From: Eimeria necatrix
Lineage: Eukaryota > Apicomplexa > Conoidasida > Eucoccidiorida > Eimeriidae
Direction of reading: 5' to 3'
NCBI RefSeq assembly: GCF_000499385.1
Contig: NW_013653114.1
Span: forward strand, 1 to 47,110
DNA: 47,110 bases
Positions 10,601 to 21,198 of the stretch are shown in pieces (the first letter of the stretch is position 1; every line of letters begins with the position of its first letter). The translations under genes were made by a program, and so were the position numbers. The notes beneath the pieces are model-generated. The model had not been told where the DNA came from and did not search any database. It saw nothing but the letters and a program-made list of their open reading frames with translations.

Positions 10601-11731
10601 TCTTAGGGGAGACGGTACGAAGTTTCAACCGTACGCAGCAGTATCTAATTCTACGTTGACTAGAATCTGGCTCAGCATTTGAGCAAGTGACGTTGACGTT
10701 TTCCCTTGGTCGCGAACAGAGACTGCGTAGCGAGCCAGCTGATGCCACAGTCGCCGCTGCAGCCTGAATTCCTGGAAGCGCTTCCATATTTAGGATCCCA
10801 GGAGTCTCTCAAACGCAATGGCGTAGTCAGACATAACATAAATTTAGCAGTGAATCTCTTCGTAGGTGTCACCAGCTATGCTGCTACGACAACGAAGATA
10901 GTAGTCCCGCGAAAATTTGTCCTGAATTGGACAACGAAAAAAACTTCGAATTTGACGGAACTTCTTTTTGCCCAATTCTGGAAGTAGTTGCATGCTGTAG
11001 CCAGCCAGCCGCATGCAGGCGCATGAGCATGTTGCCGCCGCTGCAACTCGTTAATGTAGTGGCAGCTGTGCGCGAGCTGCAGCATCCTTCCGCCCATTTC
11101 TGGAATGGATAATACCCAAAAATATGCAAGAAAGCGATTCTGGATAAATTTTGTATTTCTCGTGCTCCAGTAGACGGAGGCGCCTTTCTTGTTGCGGCGA
11201 AGTCGATTCCCGTCACGTTAGCTGGCACGGTGGTGCTGAAGTCCTCCCGTTGCAAATGATTCATTTCGCGGCTACTTGGATGCCTTCTCACCTTATTGGG
11301 TTATTCTAGACCCGGATGTGTGTACTGTGGCATTCGCGTTCCAATCGTGCAACGCCCTTTACAGCGGAGTCAATATTAACAGTGGCGGTGCCTATCGGAC
11401 AGCTCGCCTGCTGCCCGAGTAGAGTCAAACAAAGTACGCCGTCCCCTGACATCAGCAGCGCCGTCAGATATAAACCAGGTGGTTGTGTGTCGGGCGCCAT
11501 TATGGAGGAAGTTCTGCGCCAGCTCCAATCCGCGGTGACCCAGTGCAAATAGGTATGCGTCTATTACTCAGCTGTATGAGGTAGGCCCGGCACTGCTGCT
11601 TGTTTATGTGTCCAGTGGACACAGCCACGTTCCATGCCATTAAGGACAGGGGGATGCTGCCGTTAGACACCTAGAGGCTTCCAAGCCACCGTGGTATACT
11701 CTGCAGCCTTCGCGGATGCTTCTGCTGGAAG
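7634..11731. other. Gene-poor stretch between member B and the Gln-rich gene
   Basis: About 4.1 kb without a recognisable gene. ORFs of 60-135 codons occur on both strands (the largest is minus 10884-11291), but none shows family motifs, membrane segments or a plausible exon chain. It contains a G9 run at 8505-8513 and an inverted repeat at 8414-8454. The right end should hold the promoter of the gene starting at 11732. Confidence 0.45.
8414..8454. repeat. 12-bp perfect inverted repeat with 17-nt loop
   Basis: The left arm gcttcttagtgg (8414-8425) is the exact reverse complement of 8443-8454. It could fold as a short hairpin. No flanking gene gives it a role. Confidence 0.85.
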
Positions 11732-14696
11732 ATGCCATGCAGTAGCACGGATGATGGAGCGTGGGGTGGCACTCTCACAACTAGCCCACTAGCGAGGGAA
11801 ACGGATGCGAGTACTGGGATGGTGGCAGGGCGCACTGAGAGCAACCGCAGACCTCAGCAGCGGCAGCATTGGGAAGGCGGTGGGCCGAAAGCAGCTACCT
11901 GGAGGGTTAGATGCAGCAGTTTACCAGGACATGCAGCTGACAGTAGCTGCAGCAACACGCTTGCTTCTTCGGCAGTTGCGTTGGATGGAGCTCGGGGATT
12001 TGTTGCGGGCGGAGCTCGCAATACTAATTCCTCTGTCGTTCCCCTAAATCCATTTCGTCCGCTCATGCCGATGCAAGTTGCATCAGCAACTATTGCTGCC
12101 CGCGAGGTGGCGCATGATGAGAGGAGTGATAGGAGGGGTAGCGATGGAGAAAGCGATCTTGACTTCTTCACTCCTCTGTCCTCCCCACTCAGAGAGTTCA
12201 CCACTCCGTCCGTACCGGTAGCTGGCGTGATGCAGACTGACTCTGCCGATGAACAGCAACAGCAGTTGATGAAGCAGCGTTCCTTCACGAAGTTTGGAAA
12301 AAGCGGTGTCACTGCCACTTCGTTGTTAGCTGGCACCAGCGTCGATGACCCACAACACCAGAGCACGAGCACAAGCAGCCTACCCACAACGAAGGAATGC
12401 GGGCTGCTTTTGGGACGCTTTCCCTTGAGACGGCGTCACATGTCTGCTGATTGTGGAAGCTCCTTTATGCAGCAGACGAAGCATCATCATTCACACACAC
12501 CGGTGTTGGAGCCAGAGGCGGCTGCTGCCGCTGGCTTGCATCTGCTTGCGAAGACTGTAGCGTCAGCCGCGGCGAAAGACAAGGTCGCACTGACTAGCCG
12601 AATAGCAAGGCCCCCCGTGCCAAGCCGACGGTGTATGCGTAGACCTATCGTACATGACGGGCAGAAGCGGATGCCTCTCTGGGTGCAGCAGCACCAGCCG
12701 CAGAATGTAGCGCAGCCTTCGCAGCAGCAGCAGTCGCAGCAGGGACTGCAGCGAGAGACTTCAGATGAAGAGCTTAGAATGCCGCTGGTGCCCCCACCGG
12801 CACCGCTATCTCCTTTGCTTGCACGCGCTCGTGTAGCACCTCCTACTATGGGGTGTGTGCCGGCTTACTCTGAAGACGCTGCCTCCACAGCACCAACAGC
12901 AGTAGCGCCTGATGATTCCTGTACCACCGGGTCGAGAGAGGCGGCAACGGGGTGTTCGCAGCCGCCTTCTGCTACGGGCTCTGTGCCCGCAGTGCACGAA
13001 GAAACACAGCTGCTGAACGAACCACCATCGAACAGCCTTTTAACAAACTGCCGGCAACAGGATCAGCAAGAGGCCCCAAAGCAACAGCAGTTTGCATGCC
13101 AAGAGCAAGGCCAACAGCAGGAACAAGAATGCGACAAGGATGAATCTGTGCAATGTGCCAAACGACGTCGATTCTCGGTGGAAAGAAATGCTTCAACTTG
13201 CTCGTTGCCGTATGGGCAGGCCGCGGTCGCTATTCCCCCCGTTTCTACAACCTGCGCTACAGAAAGTAGTGACAGTAGTGAGTCCCAGCTGTATCGCAAT
13301 CAAGAGCGTGTGGAACAGGCAACCACGTTGGATGAGCTGCATTTTAGCAGCCACAGAAAACGAAAAAGAGGAGAGTGCAGCACGCGGCAGCTGCTCATGC
13401 TGCAGCCGCATGCAACAGCAGCAGATGCGGCTCTTCTAGATGTATTGGGCACGGCTCTGACTGCAGAAGAGACACGCGAATTGCGCATGCAACAGCAAAA
13501 AGAAGCGGCGGAAGCAGCAGCGGCTGCTGCTGCAGCAGCAGAGGCGGCAGCAAGGGAAAGAACAGCAGCAGCCGCTGCTGCAGAGGCAGCAGCGGCGCGT
13601 GCAGTGGAAGTAGCGGCAGCTGCAGAAGCAGCAAGCCGTGCAAAGGTACAATTGAAAGCTGCGCAGGGTACTGCAGCTGCTAACACTCCTGTCACTACAC
13701 CTACTTCAACAGGGGAGACCCAACAGAGTACCCTGCTGGGGTGCGGGAGTACAGCAGCCGTTGCTCCACGTCCTGCAGCGGCGTGCACACCACTGTTTGG
13801 ATCAGCAAAGCCAACTGAGCCTCAGCCGCTGCAGCAGCAACAACAACAACCACAGAGACAACAACAGCTGCAGCAGCAGCCGCCACATTCGCAGCAGCTA
13901 CACCAACAGGCGCCACAGTCACAGCAGGTACAACAGCAGGCGCCACAGTCGCAGCAGCTACAACAGCAACCGCCACAGTCGCAGCAGCTACAACAGCAAC
14001 AGCCACAGTCGCAGCAGCTGCAGGCACTGCAGCCGCAGCAGCTTCAGGGGACTCCAACCAGTCTCCCTGCCAGTGGGGATTTGAGTGCGTCGCATGCACG
14101 CCCCAAACTTCGCATCCGTAGAGCGAATGGGCCTCTTGCAGGAGCAGCAGTGGGAGCGCCAGCAGGTGGTCCCGGTGCCTCGGCAGCCGCACAAGCATCT
14201 TTAGGCATTTCGCAGCAGCAGCAGCAGCAGCAGCAGGTGCAGCAGCAATTTGGTGCACGCAATCCGGTTGCGCAGCAGCAATCCCCCCAGCAGCAGCAAA
14301 TGGACGTCCAGGGACCAGTGTTCCAATTACCGCGGGCCCAACTGCACCAGCAGCCCATTCAGCAGGCACAGTTGCAGCCGCAGCTGCAGCAGCCAGCCAG
14401 TGGCAACCTCGGGCTTGGATTAGCGGAATTTGGCCCGACGAAGCTTACTGAAGTTGCTGATGGAGGTGAGACTTGTTGGACTTCTCGGGCAGTTGGGGTT
14501 TTGGGCCGCATTGGACTGCGTAATGGTCAAAGGCTCGTTCGTTGCTGTCACCTGTAGTTGCACTACACATGGTGTAAACGATGACTGGATATTTTTGCGT
14601 TTGGCTCTGGGTTCTGCAGGCAGCAATCCTTTTGCGTTTGTCGCAGGGAGAGGCCGAGGACGAGGTGGCCGGAGGGGTGGCGTACGGCGCCGTTGA
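11732..14696 (+). CDS. Gln/Ala-rich low-complexity protein with spliced RGG tail
   Basis: Exon 1 is 11732-14465 and exon 2 is 14620-14696, giving 936 aa. The donor ggag|gtgag and acceptor ttctgcag|gcag keep the frame and replace a short read-through tail with GSNPFAFVAGRGRGRGG and a basic end, so I prefer the spliced form. The start is the first ATG after an in-frame TAG at 11672. There is no enzyme domain. The N-terminal half is Ser/Thr/Pro-rich. About residues 590-640 form an Ala-rich, probably helical block, followed by Gln-rich tracts including five 10-residue repeats (QQ-rich with PQSQQLQQ) and a pure CAG run near 14213. Scattered LFGSA, QFGAR, EFGPT and NPFAF could hint at an FG-type nucleoporin, and the RGG end at RNA binding. 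Both are guesses. Homopolymer runs of this kind are typical of Eimeria-type coding sequence. Confidence 0.75.
13881..14030 (+). repeat. Five tandem 30-nt repeats inside the Gln-rich gene
   Basis: Units begin at 13881, 13911, 13941, 13971 and 14001 with consensus cgccacagtcgcagcagcta followed by caacagcaac. They encode a 10-residue P-Q-S-Q-Q-L/V-Q-Q-Q repeat. Units 3 and 4 are identical, and the outer units carry substitutions, which fits recent slippage in the centre. Confidence 0.9.
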
Positions 14697-17600
14697 AAAC
14701 AGTCGTTGGAGAGCGTGGAGGGAACCATTTGCTACAAGTTTTCATCCATACATGGGGGGATGAAAATTCAGTCATCCCTAGAATGCGGCGACACCCGAGC
14801 ACTGAAACTCATTGCGGTTGCCTTTTCTTCGCTAAGCGTTGCCTACCGAATTTTATGTTCATTCTTTACGCGACTGCTAGAAAAACCGGCGAAAACTAGG
14901 GCAGTCATTAACTTCATGTTGCAGCGCCATACAGGCAGTTATATCGGTCCGGGCCGATGTGCTGCTTTATTTTTTGCTAATTCGCATGTCTCTTTGTGGG
15001 GATTCGACGCCTGTGAGGCTAGGCAACAGGGACACAGAGCTTTTGATTGAGGGCCTTGCACAGGGTGAGTTTATGGTGGAGGATACAAAATATGACAGCT
15101 AATAGCGCTAGTCAAGACTGTGGAAGCAAGTAAAGTACTTTGTTTCCTTTCACCCTGCATAGCTGGCATATACGAATAGAACCTCAGGCATGTCTAAGGG
15201 AATTTGTGAGATGCTTTACCGGTTCCGTTTGCACTGCGTAGCTGGCAGCTAGGAACAGAACGCCCGCGTATTCCTAGGTGGAAATGCGAGCTGGTGCGCA
15301 AGATGCTCGATTCCTGTAATAATAGAGCTGCCGACAGCGGATGCATACTACCTCAAGTAACTTCGTGAATACTTGAGGCCGTTTCAGGTCAACGCACGGC
15401 AGTGCCAGCCTGGGGAGGAGTCGCATAGCCGACATTACCAAAGGCCTCGGAGGCTTGTTTTGGTGCAGGCTAGCTTGCAAGCCGAGGTACTACAGATGCG
15501 GAACAAGGCTTGAAGGTCTATTAAATGCACTGTAGTAGCTAAACGAGGTACGCTGGAAGCTTGGAACGGAGACTTCCTAGGGTCCAGTTGCTTTTGTGCT
15601 ACCGGCATGGTGAAGACAAGGAGACCCAGCTTTTTTGTTGAAAGGAGAGCCCTTTAGGGTTCAGAAAGGATCCATCTCAATGGGTTGAGCTTGGTTCCCC
15701 CAGCTGGCGACTAGTTCATGGGATAACGCTCCATGCGGCCAAATAGCCACTTGGTGCTATGCTGCAGGCTTTCTGTAATGGCATTCGTCCCTGTAATTCG
15801 CTTTTTTTAATTTGGAAGCGTGGTGGCTTTTGCGCGTAGTGTCGTTTAATTGGCAAATTTTGTGGTTCCAGTCCGCATGCGGGTAAATTTCTCATCCAGG
15901 AGCTATCTTGAGCTCAGGGCATTTTAGACATTATGGGAAATCAAAGCCACGCACAAAGAAAATCGCACGAGTGGTGGCACTATTTTAACGCACCTATGAG
16001 GTAAGCAGTACCTGACATGCTGTTTGGAACCAACTGTCCTGCTGCAAGCTGCAGCGCATGGAGGAAATTGGACACTGTCTCTCGCCGGTTCAGTCGCCTG
16101 AAAAACAATATACTAAGGTTGACAGTAGCTTTTCCTAGCGTTCCTCGGTGATTGGGGAGCTGGACCACCCTAAACATTCTTGTTACTCGTGTGAAGCTAT
16201 GCGTGGTGGTATACACCGCCGCAAGGCGCTTTGGGCTCTGTGTGTTCCGCCCAGTGTGGGTTTAGCCGTGAAAGCATGGATTCTCGGCAAAGAAGCTCTC
16301 ACGCTTTGATGAGTGTCCAAAAGGTGTGCGTTGGGGAATTCAGTGGGCCTTATGCTTCTAAGCACTTCCCTCTTCATGGGCAAATTCAGCTTTGTTGCAA
16401 GTGGTGCTGGAAGATATTCAGTGGAGCTACAAAGCCGTTTTCTTAAGTCGACACACTACACGCCTTCACAGATACCGCTATACTCATGCTCTCGTCGGTT
16501 GGAAAGTTAACCAGACGGTGGGAAACCACCTAGTGAAGGTTTGGTCTAATCTAGCTAGAACTTCTGAGCGAGCGAATGCTGGCGAATATTGCTGCTCACA
16601 GAAAAGGAGCAAACCCAGGGTCCTCTATTTACGTCACCCCATTGAGCCTACCACCCCCGTTTCTGCTGTCCGTTAGTGAGAAGTCCGTAGTAGTTGCCGC
16701 GGGAGGTCCCTATCTTCCAACAAACGCCCTCCCACTTCTTCAGCAGTTCGGGCTGTGCCTCATGAATTGGCTTCGACAGTCCTCTGGAGCATTAGTAGAG
16801 AGTATACCACCACAGTAGTTCCCGTATAAATCAAAAAGCGGACATCCCAGGCAGTGTGTAAATTTTTTCCTATTTCATCACTACCACGCCCTGCTCTGTA
16901 TTTACCGTTGTAAGTACAGGTAAGGGGATTCGAATTAAAATGAAACTCTCTGTTTTCATCTTACATTTGCATTTCCGCTAGACCACACAGTCTGCTGTTT
17001 ACGAGTCGATGGCGAAGAGTTGTCTTCAGCATTCTTCTTTTCCAAAATGTGCAGAGAGACAAAGTCCCCTTTCTGCAGAAAACCATCTCACTGCACGCTT
17101 ATTGTAGGACTGTCTCAGCCTATCAACCACTTTCTAGCTTGAGGGAAAATCCTTGGTCATTCCTGCAGTTTGAAGCACCCCGCTCTCCGACATGATGTCT
17201 CTTCGTCGGGAGGCACAAGCTATAGTGCAAGGAGAGAGGAACTAATTGCTGCAAAAGCGCCAGTGTTTTCAGTACTCGTCAGCACAAGCTGACGAGTACT
17301 GAAAAGAGGATCCTATGCCTGAAGAAGGGCGGCCCTCAGTCTGACGTTCCTGTTGTGGTGGAGATCAGCCATATATCGAATACCCGCACTGTTGTATTGT
17401 ATTTACCTCGACGCAAAGCTCAATAATGCATTGAAAACCTCTGAAATCCACTATATGGCATTAAGCTGTCTCCAACTGGCAAAACGGAGCAAGCCTCACC
17501 AATGGTCTACCAGCGCGGACGCAATGTTATGGTGTTGCTGCGCATGAATAGCTTGCGTCGTCTCTCGCACCAACATAGAGTTCAAATTCCAGTTACTTAA

Positions 17601-17873
17601 TAAGCTATTCCGTTACAATAAAAAGTCCGAAGTGTGGCGAAGTATGAAGTGTACAAGAACCTTCGGCTACTGTAACAGCTACTGGAACGTCAGCCCCACT
17701 TCGCTTTTCATTTGGCCCTAGGGGAAATTAAGCGAAAACTACAAATTCGCCGAAGAGTTCATTGCTTATATTAGCGTCTTGCCTAGTTTGTGTTCGTGGA
17801 CTTTAGCTTAGACAAGCATAACAGCACTGCGTACAACGGCTACTCTTGGTCTTCCTTTGCAGAGCCAAGCAAG
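14697..17873. other. Gene-poor stretch before the GID8-like gene
   Basis: About 3.2 kb with only short frames (114 codons or fewer), none recognisable. Its most notable element is the long hairpin at 17266-17305. The right end should contain the GID8 promoter. Confidence 0.45.
17266..17305. repeat. Perfect 18-bp hairpin with 4-nt loop
   Basis: 17266-17283 (ttttcagtactcgtcagc) is exactly complementary in reverse to 17288-17305. The loop is acaa. The arms show no mismatch and match does not extend beyond them. It lies about 570 nt upstream of the GID8 start, in sequence with no gene. Confidence 0.9.
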
Positions 17874-19811
17874 ATGTCCGGGAGGAACCAGGCGAGCCAA
17901 AGTGGCAGTTTTTACGAAGATCTTGAGTCTGACTCGCTCCTCAGGCTCTCAGACATCTCCATGTGCGTACTTGTGCCTGCACTTCGTCAAGCGTCTGCCT
18001 CCATGTACTTTGTCAAGCCTCTGCCCCCCTGTAATGCTGAATATTCAAAACGAAACTAGCAGTTCCACGCGGGACAACGGATCTTTTGCGTGGATGCTGT
18101 ATGCATTCCTGTAGAAATGACTGGATGAGGAACCTGGGGGAGGTAGAGCTCTTCGAGGTGGATCTGCAGCACTTGATCCTAAATTATCTCACCATCAACG
18201 GCCTGGCAGAAGCTGCGGAAGAATTCGTAAAAGAAGCACGCATTGAGCGTGAGCAGTATGCAGCAGAGTCCTTGTTTTCGCGTGTAACTGCTCGTACTAT
18301 TTTTTTTTCGAAGAGGCGTCTCTGCCCAGATGGACTATTGCTGTGAGATGCCTTTGTGATCCTTTCGGCAATTGCCGCTGTAGCGGTCGCTCACATATAG
18401 GCTATGAACATGACTCAATGTGTGTTTCCTGCACTGAGCTTGCATATTCTGCTGCGGTGGATGGTGTGGCTTCAGCGCAAATGCCACTGCATTGCATTGA
18501 CTGCAGGGCAAAGATTCGGGAGGCAATTTTAAGTGGACGCACAGACGAGGCCATTCGCCAAATAGGCTTCATTGACCCAAATGTCTGTTATCCCGACCTT
18601 CATAGTCCTTTTCTGGGCATATTAGCCTTACGTAGACTTATTGTGCCATCGTGAAGCTGCACCATGAGTATCTGTATGTTCTGATGGAAGGTTTTGCGCA
18701 GTTGCTGAGTGCGGATGCGGAGGTGACGTTTCTGCTTCACAAACAGCAGCTTCTGAAGCTCATAGAAACGGCAAGTCGTGTCGGTTTGCAGTCTCTTGAA
18801 AATGGCCCAATCAGAGGTTACCGACGAGACTCCGTACCCTACGTGACGTTGCAGTAGCTTGGTATCGTTCCACTGTTTGCGCTACTGCAGGGCGAACTGG
18901 GGGACGCGATCGATTTTGCGCAGCGACACCTTGCCCCCTGCGTCAAGGAATGTGTGCGTTCGTGTATGAAGCATTGGCTACTGAGGGGGAATCTGCAAGA
19001 GGGCAGAACCACATATCGAGATCGCCTTGTGCTACTCTTTCTTTGCTCTCAAGTTCCATTGTTTTTTTTCTGCGCAGCCACATTTGTTGCCTCACTTGGA
19101 GGAAGCCATGGCTCTCTTGGCATTCAGTGACCTGAGCGTAAGAATAGCAAATTTCCACTGAGGGTTTTAGCCAAGTTGTTGCCTGCCGGCATAATACTTG
19201 CCACAAGATAGTTAGGTGCTAGAAATATTCCAGAACCAGCTGGCATCGTTTTCTTAAGCAGCCCCGCTTGCTGTTGGTACTTCTTGTGCTTGACTGGTTT
19301 GCAGTGTCCGGAAGCGCAGCGGCTTATAGGAGGAATGGAGCAGCGGGAGGAAACTGCTAGGCGCATTGATGAGGCAATTCTAGACTTGTATAGGATTGAA
19401 CAAGGCAAGGATTTAGTTACTTGACTTTGCGTATTTTATTTGAGTCTTTAAGCAGCAGCAGAGTGGGTGTGGGTGGCGGCTGACGCAGCGAAGACCGCCG
19501 AACAGGAAGGTAGAGTTGTTAAGGTTTAGCTTTTACTTGTAGGCGCACTGTTGATTTGCTTGTTTACCCACGTGTCATGCGGATTTGCTGACTCAGAGTC
19601 CGCGCTTGAGCTCTTAGCGAAGAACATTCTTTTCAGTCAGGGATGCCTCCAGAATGCTGTGAGCCATTGTGTATGTCAAAGGGCTAGTTCTTCGTGCTTG
19701 TCATGGAATTTATGTACGCACATTATAGCTCTTCTGGAAGCCTTTACTAAGCTGTTCGGAGCAGCAGTGCCAGTCGAAGTGGCTGGGCCAAATGCCAGTG
19801 GCCGCTTATGA
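17874..19811 (+). CDS. GID8-like LisH/CTLH/CRA protein, scaffold of the CTLH (GID) E3 ubiquitin ligase
   Basis: Eight exons close in frame to 281 aa: 17874-17962, 18115-18248, 18476-18582, 18702-18779, 18891-18953, 19078-19137, 19305-19404, 19597-19811. Exon 2 encodes the LisH motif (DWMRNLGEVEL..DLQHLILNYL.INGLAEAAEEFVKEA), then IEP. Exon 3 carries the CTLH part (AKIREAILSGRTDEAIRQI), exons 4-5 LLSADAEVTFLLHKQQLLKLIE and GELGDAIDFAQRHLAP, exon 6 HLEEAMALLAFSDLS, and exons 7-8 the CRA helices (RIDEAILDLY, SALELLAKNIL). Spacing matches human GID8/TWA1 as I recall it through most of the chain. In that family the protein holds together the RING subunits of a cytosolic and nuclear ligase. The exon 7 donor appears to be GC (caag|gcaagg). 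The C-terminus after nt 19656 is uncertain because a good donor (gtgagc) lies there and a further intron is possible. The MATH-BTB gene follows on the same strand. Confidence 0.85.
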
Positions 19812-21198
19812 GTGGAGCCTACTTCTTTGCTCTGTGTAGCTCGTGACTCGCTCTTTGTTTCCGAGTTGCCACTGTACGAGTTTCACACTGCTAGTGTTGC
19901 AAATATTGATGGGCGGCACACAGACAGAAATACGTGGAGCACCGCCATCTTGTTTTGCATGCAGCAACGCTCCCTGTGTCCAGTTATCCTCGATATAAGA
20001 AGAGGCACCCTGGGGAAGATCCTCTCTCCTCCTCCTGGTCGAGGACAGCGACTGGAAGAGACCACGGATTCGAAGGGAATTCATTCCGGGGGGGAAGTAG
20101 GGGCGCTGCAGATTGATGTGGACGCCTCGCCGCAACAGGAAACAAGTCAAGGAGAAGGCCGGAGACCAAGCCAAACATCTACTGGGGGCCTACTGGCGGG
20201 CACCATTCCTCGCAGGACACAGGACAGAGATCAATCTCGAGACTTCGGCAGGAGGCGGCGCACTGGAATGCCCCCACCTTGAAGCAAACCGCCTCCAGGG
20301 CCACGATGCATCAAGCGTTCACGAATTTCCATTAGCAGCGCTCGCGATCTTCCATGAGCAGATTGAAACGGTTAGGGTTCATAGAGTCCGGAGTATCTGC
20401 GTGGAAATACTGGCTGTGAAATCGCCTTGTCAATTTTTCACGTCATGTGCGTTTGGTAGAGAGCTGACGGACAGGAACAGGCCTCCGGAGCCGTTTAAAG
20501 TGCGGCACCAAAGAAACTGAACAGTACTGGCGGGTATGTTTATGTAGAAGCGTCATCTTCTGCGCAAACAACTGATATTGTTGCGAAGCTATCTATAGTT
20601 TGGCAGGATGCGTAGATCTCAGTAAGGAGGAGCAGAGTGGCTCTAGAGCATTGGTCGGGAGTGCGCAGTTGGTACGAAGCACTCGCAAGTTTTTGCGTCT
20701 GTCTCACTGTTAGCCCAGATGCACGGTTTATTGCTTCTTGATATTACCCAGGGGAGTTAAACTACTTGCCACTTTAACTGCATGTTTGTAAACACGGGGC
20801 AGCGAAGCCACTGCCACTATTGGCACCGAAGAGTCAACTGACACCAATTTCTTCTGCTTGACATCAATTGATATTGTTTTTCTAGATCAATGAATTCATA
20901 ACTCAAGAGAACGGGATAAATATGCCTCTTCCCATTTTCCTGAACTGGGCGCACATGGGCCCCGCACAGGGGGGTGGACCGCTGGTCCGTTTAGGGGCTG
21001 CAAACGCACCAATGGAACACCGCAAATCAGTGACGATGAATATTCTATTACATTGTTCTGTTACATTTCATTAAATTTTTTTAAAGTTACTGTCCTTTGC
21101 ACTCTTTAATGTGTCAATGGGTTCAGGCAGTACCACTCACCCGAAGTAGCACGTGACCTGTAGCTCCCAACCAGAGTTTTGTGCCCTATCTTTCGAAG
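19812..21198. other. Intergenic sequence between GID8-like and MATH-BTB genes
   Basis: Open frames run on both strands across 19812-20520 (up to 156 codons), rich in Arg/Gly/Pro. The plus-strand frame at 19812 has no ATG at its start, and none resembles a known protein. A polypurine-rich, GC-rich patch spans about 20020-20290. From 20520 to 21198 I see nothing. Confidence 0.4.

Noticed and set aside
10884..11291. 135-codon minus-strand ORF
   Set aside because: No recognisable domain or exon chain. Overlapping frames on both strands are equally open.
13300..14369. Long minus-strand frames of up to 222 codons opposite the Gln/Ala-rich gene
   Set aside because: They are mirror readings of CAG/GCN repeats (poly-Ala, Cys and Leu runs) with no independent motif. 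The plus-strand frame explains the sequence.
20113..20520. Arg/Gly/Pro-rich overlapping ORFs after the GID8-like gene, considered as a mobile-element remnant
   Set aside because: No reverse transcriptase, integrase or transposase motif, and no terminal repeats found around them. GC-rich purine bias alone keeps frames open.
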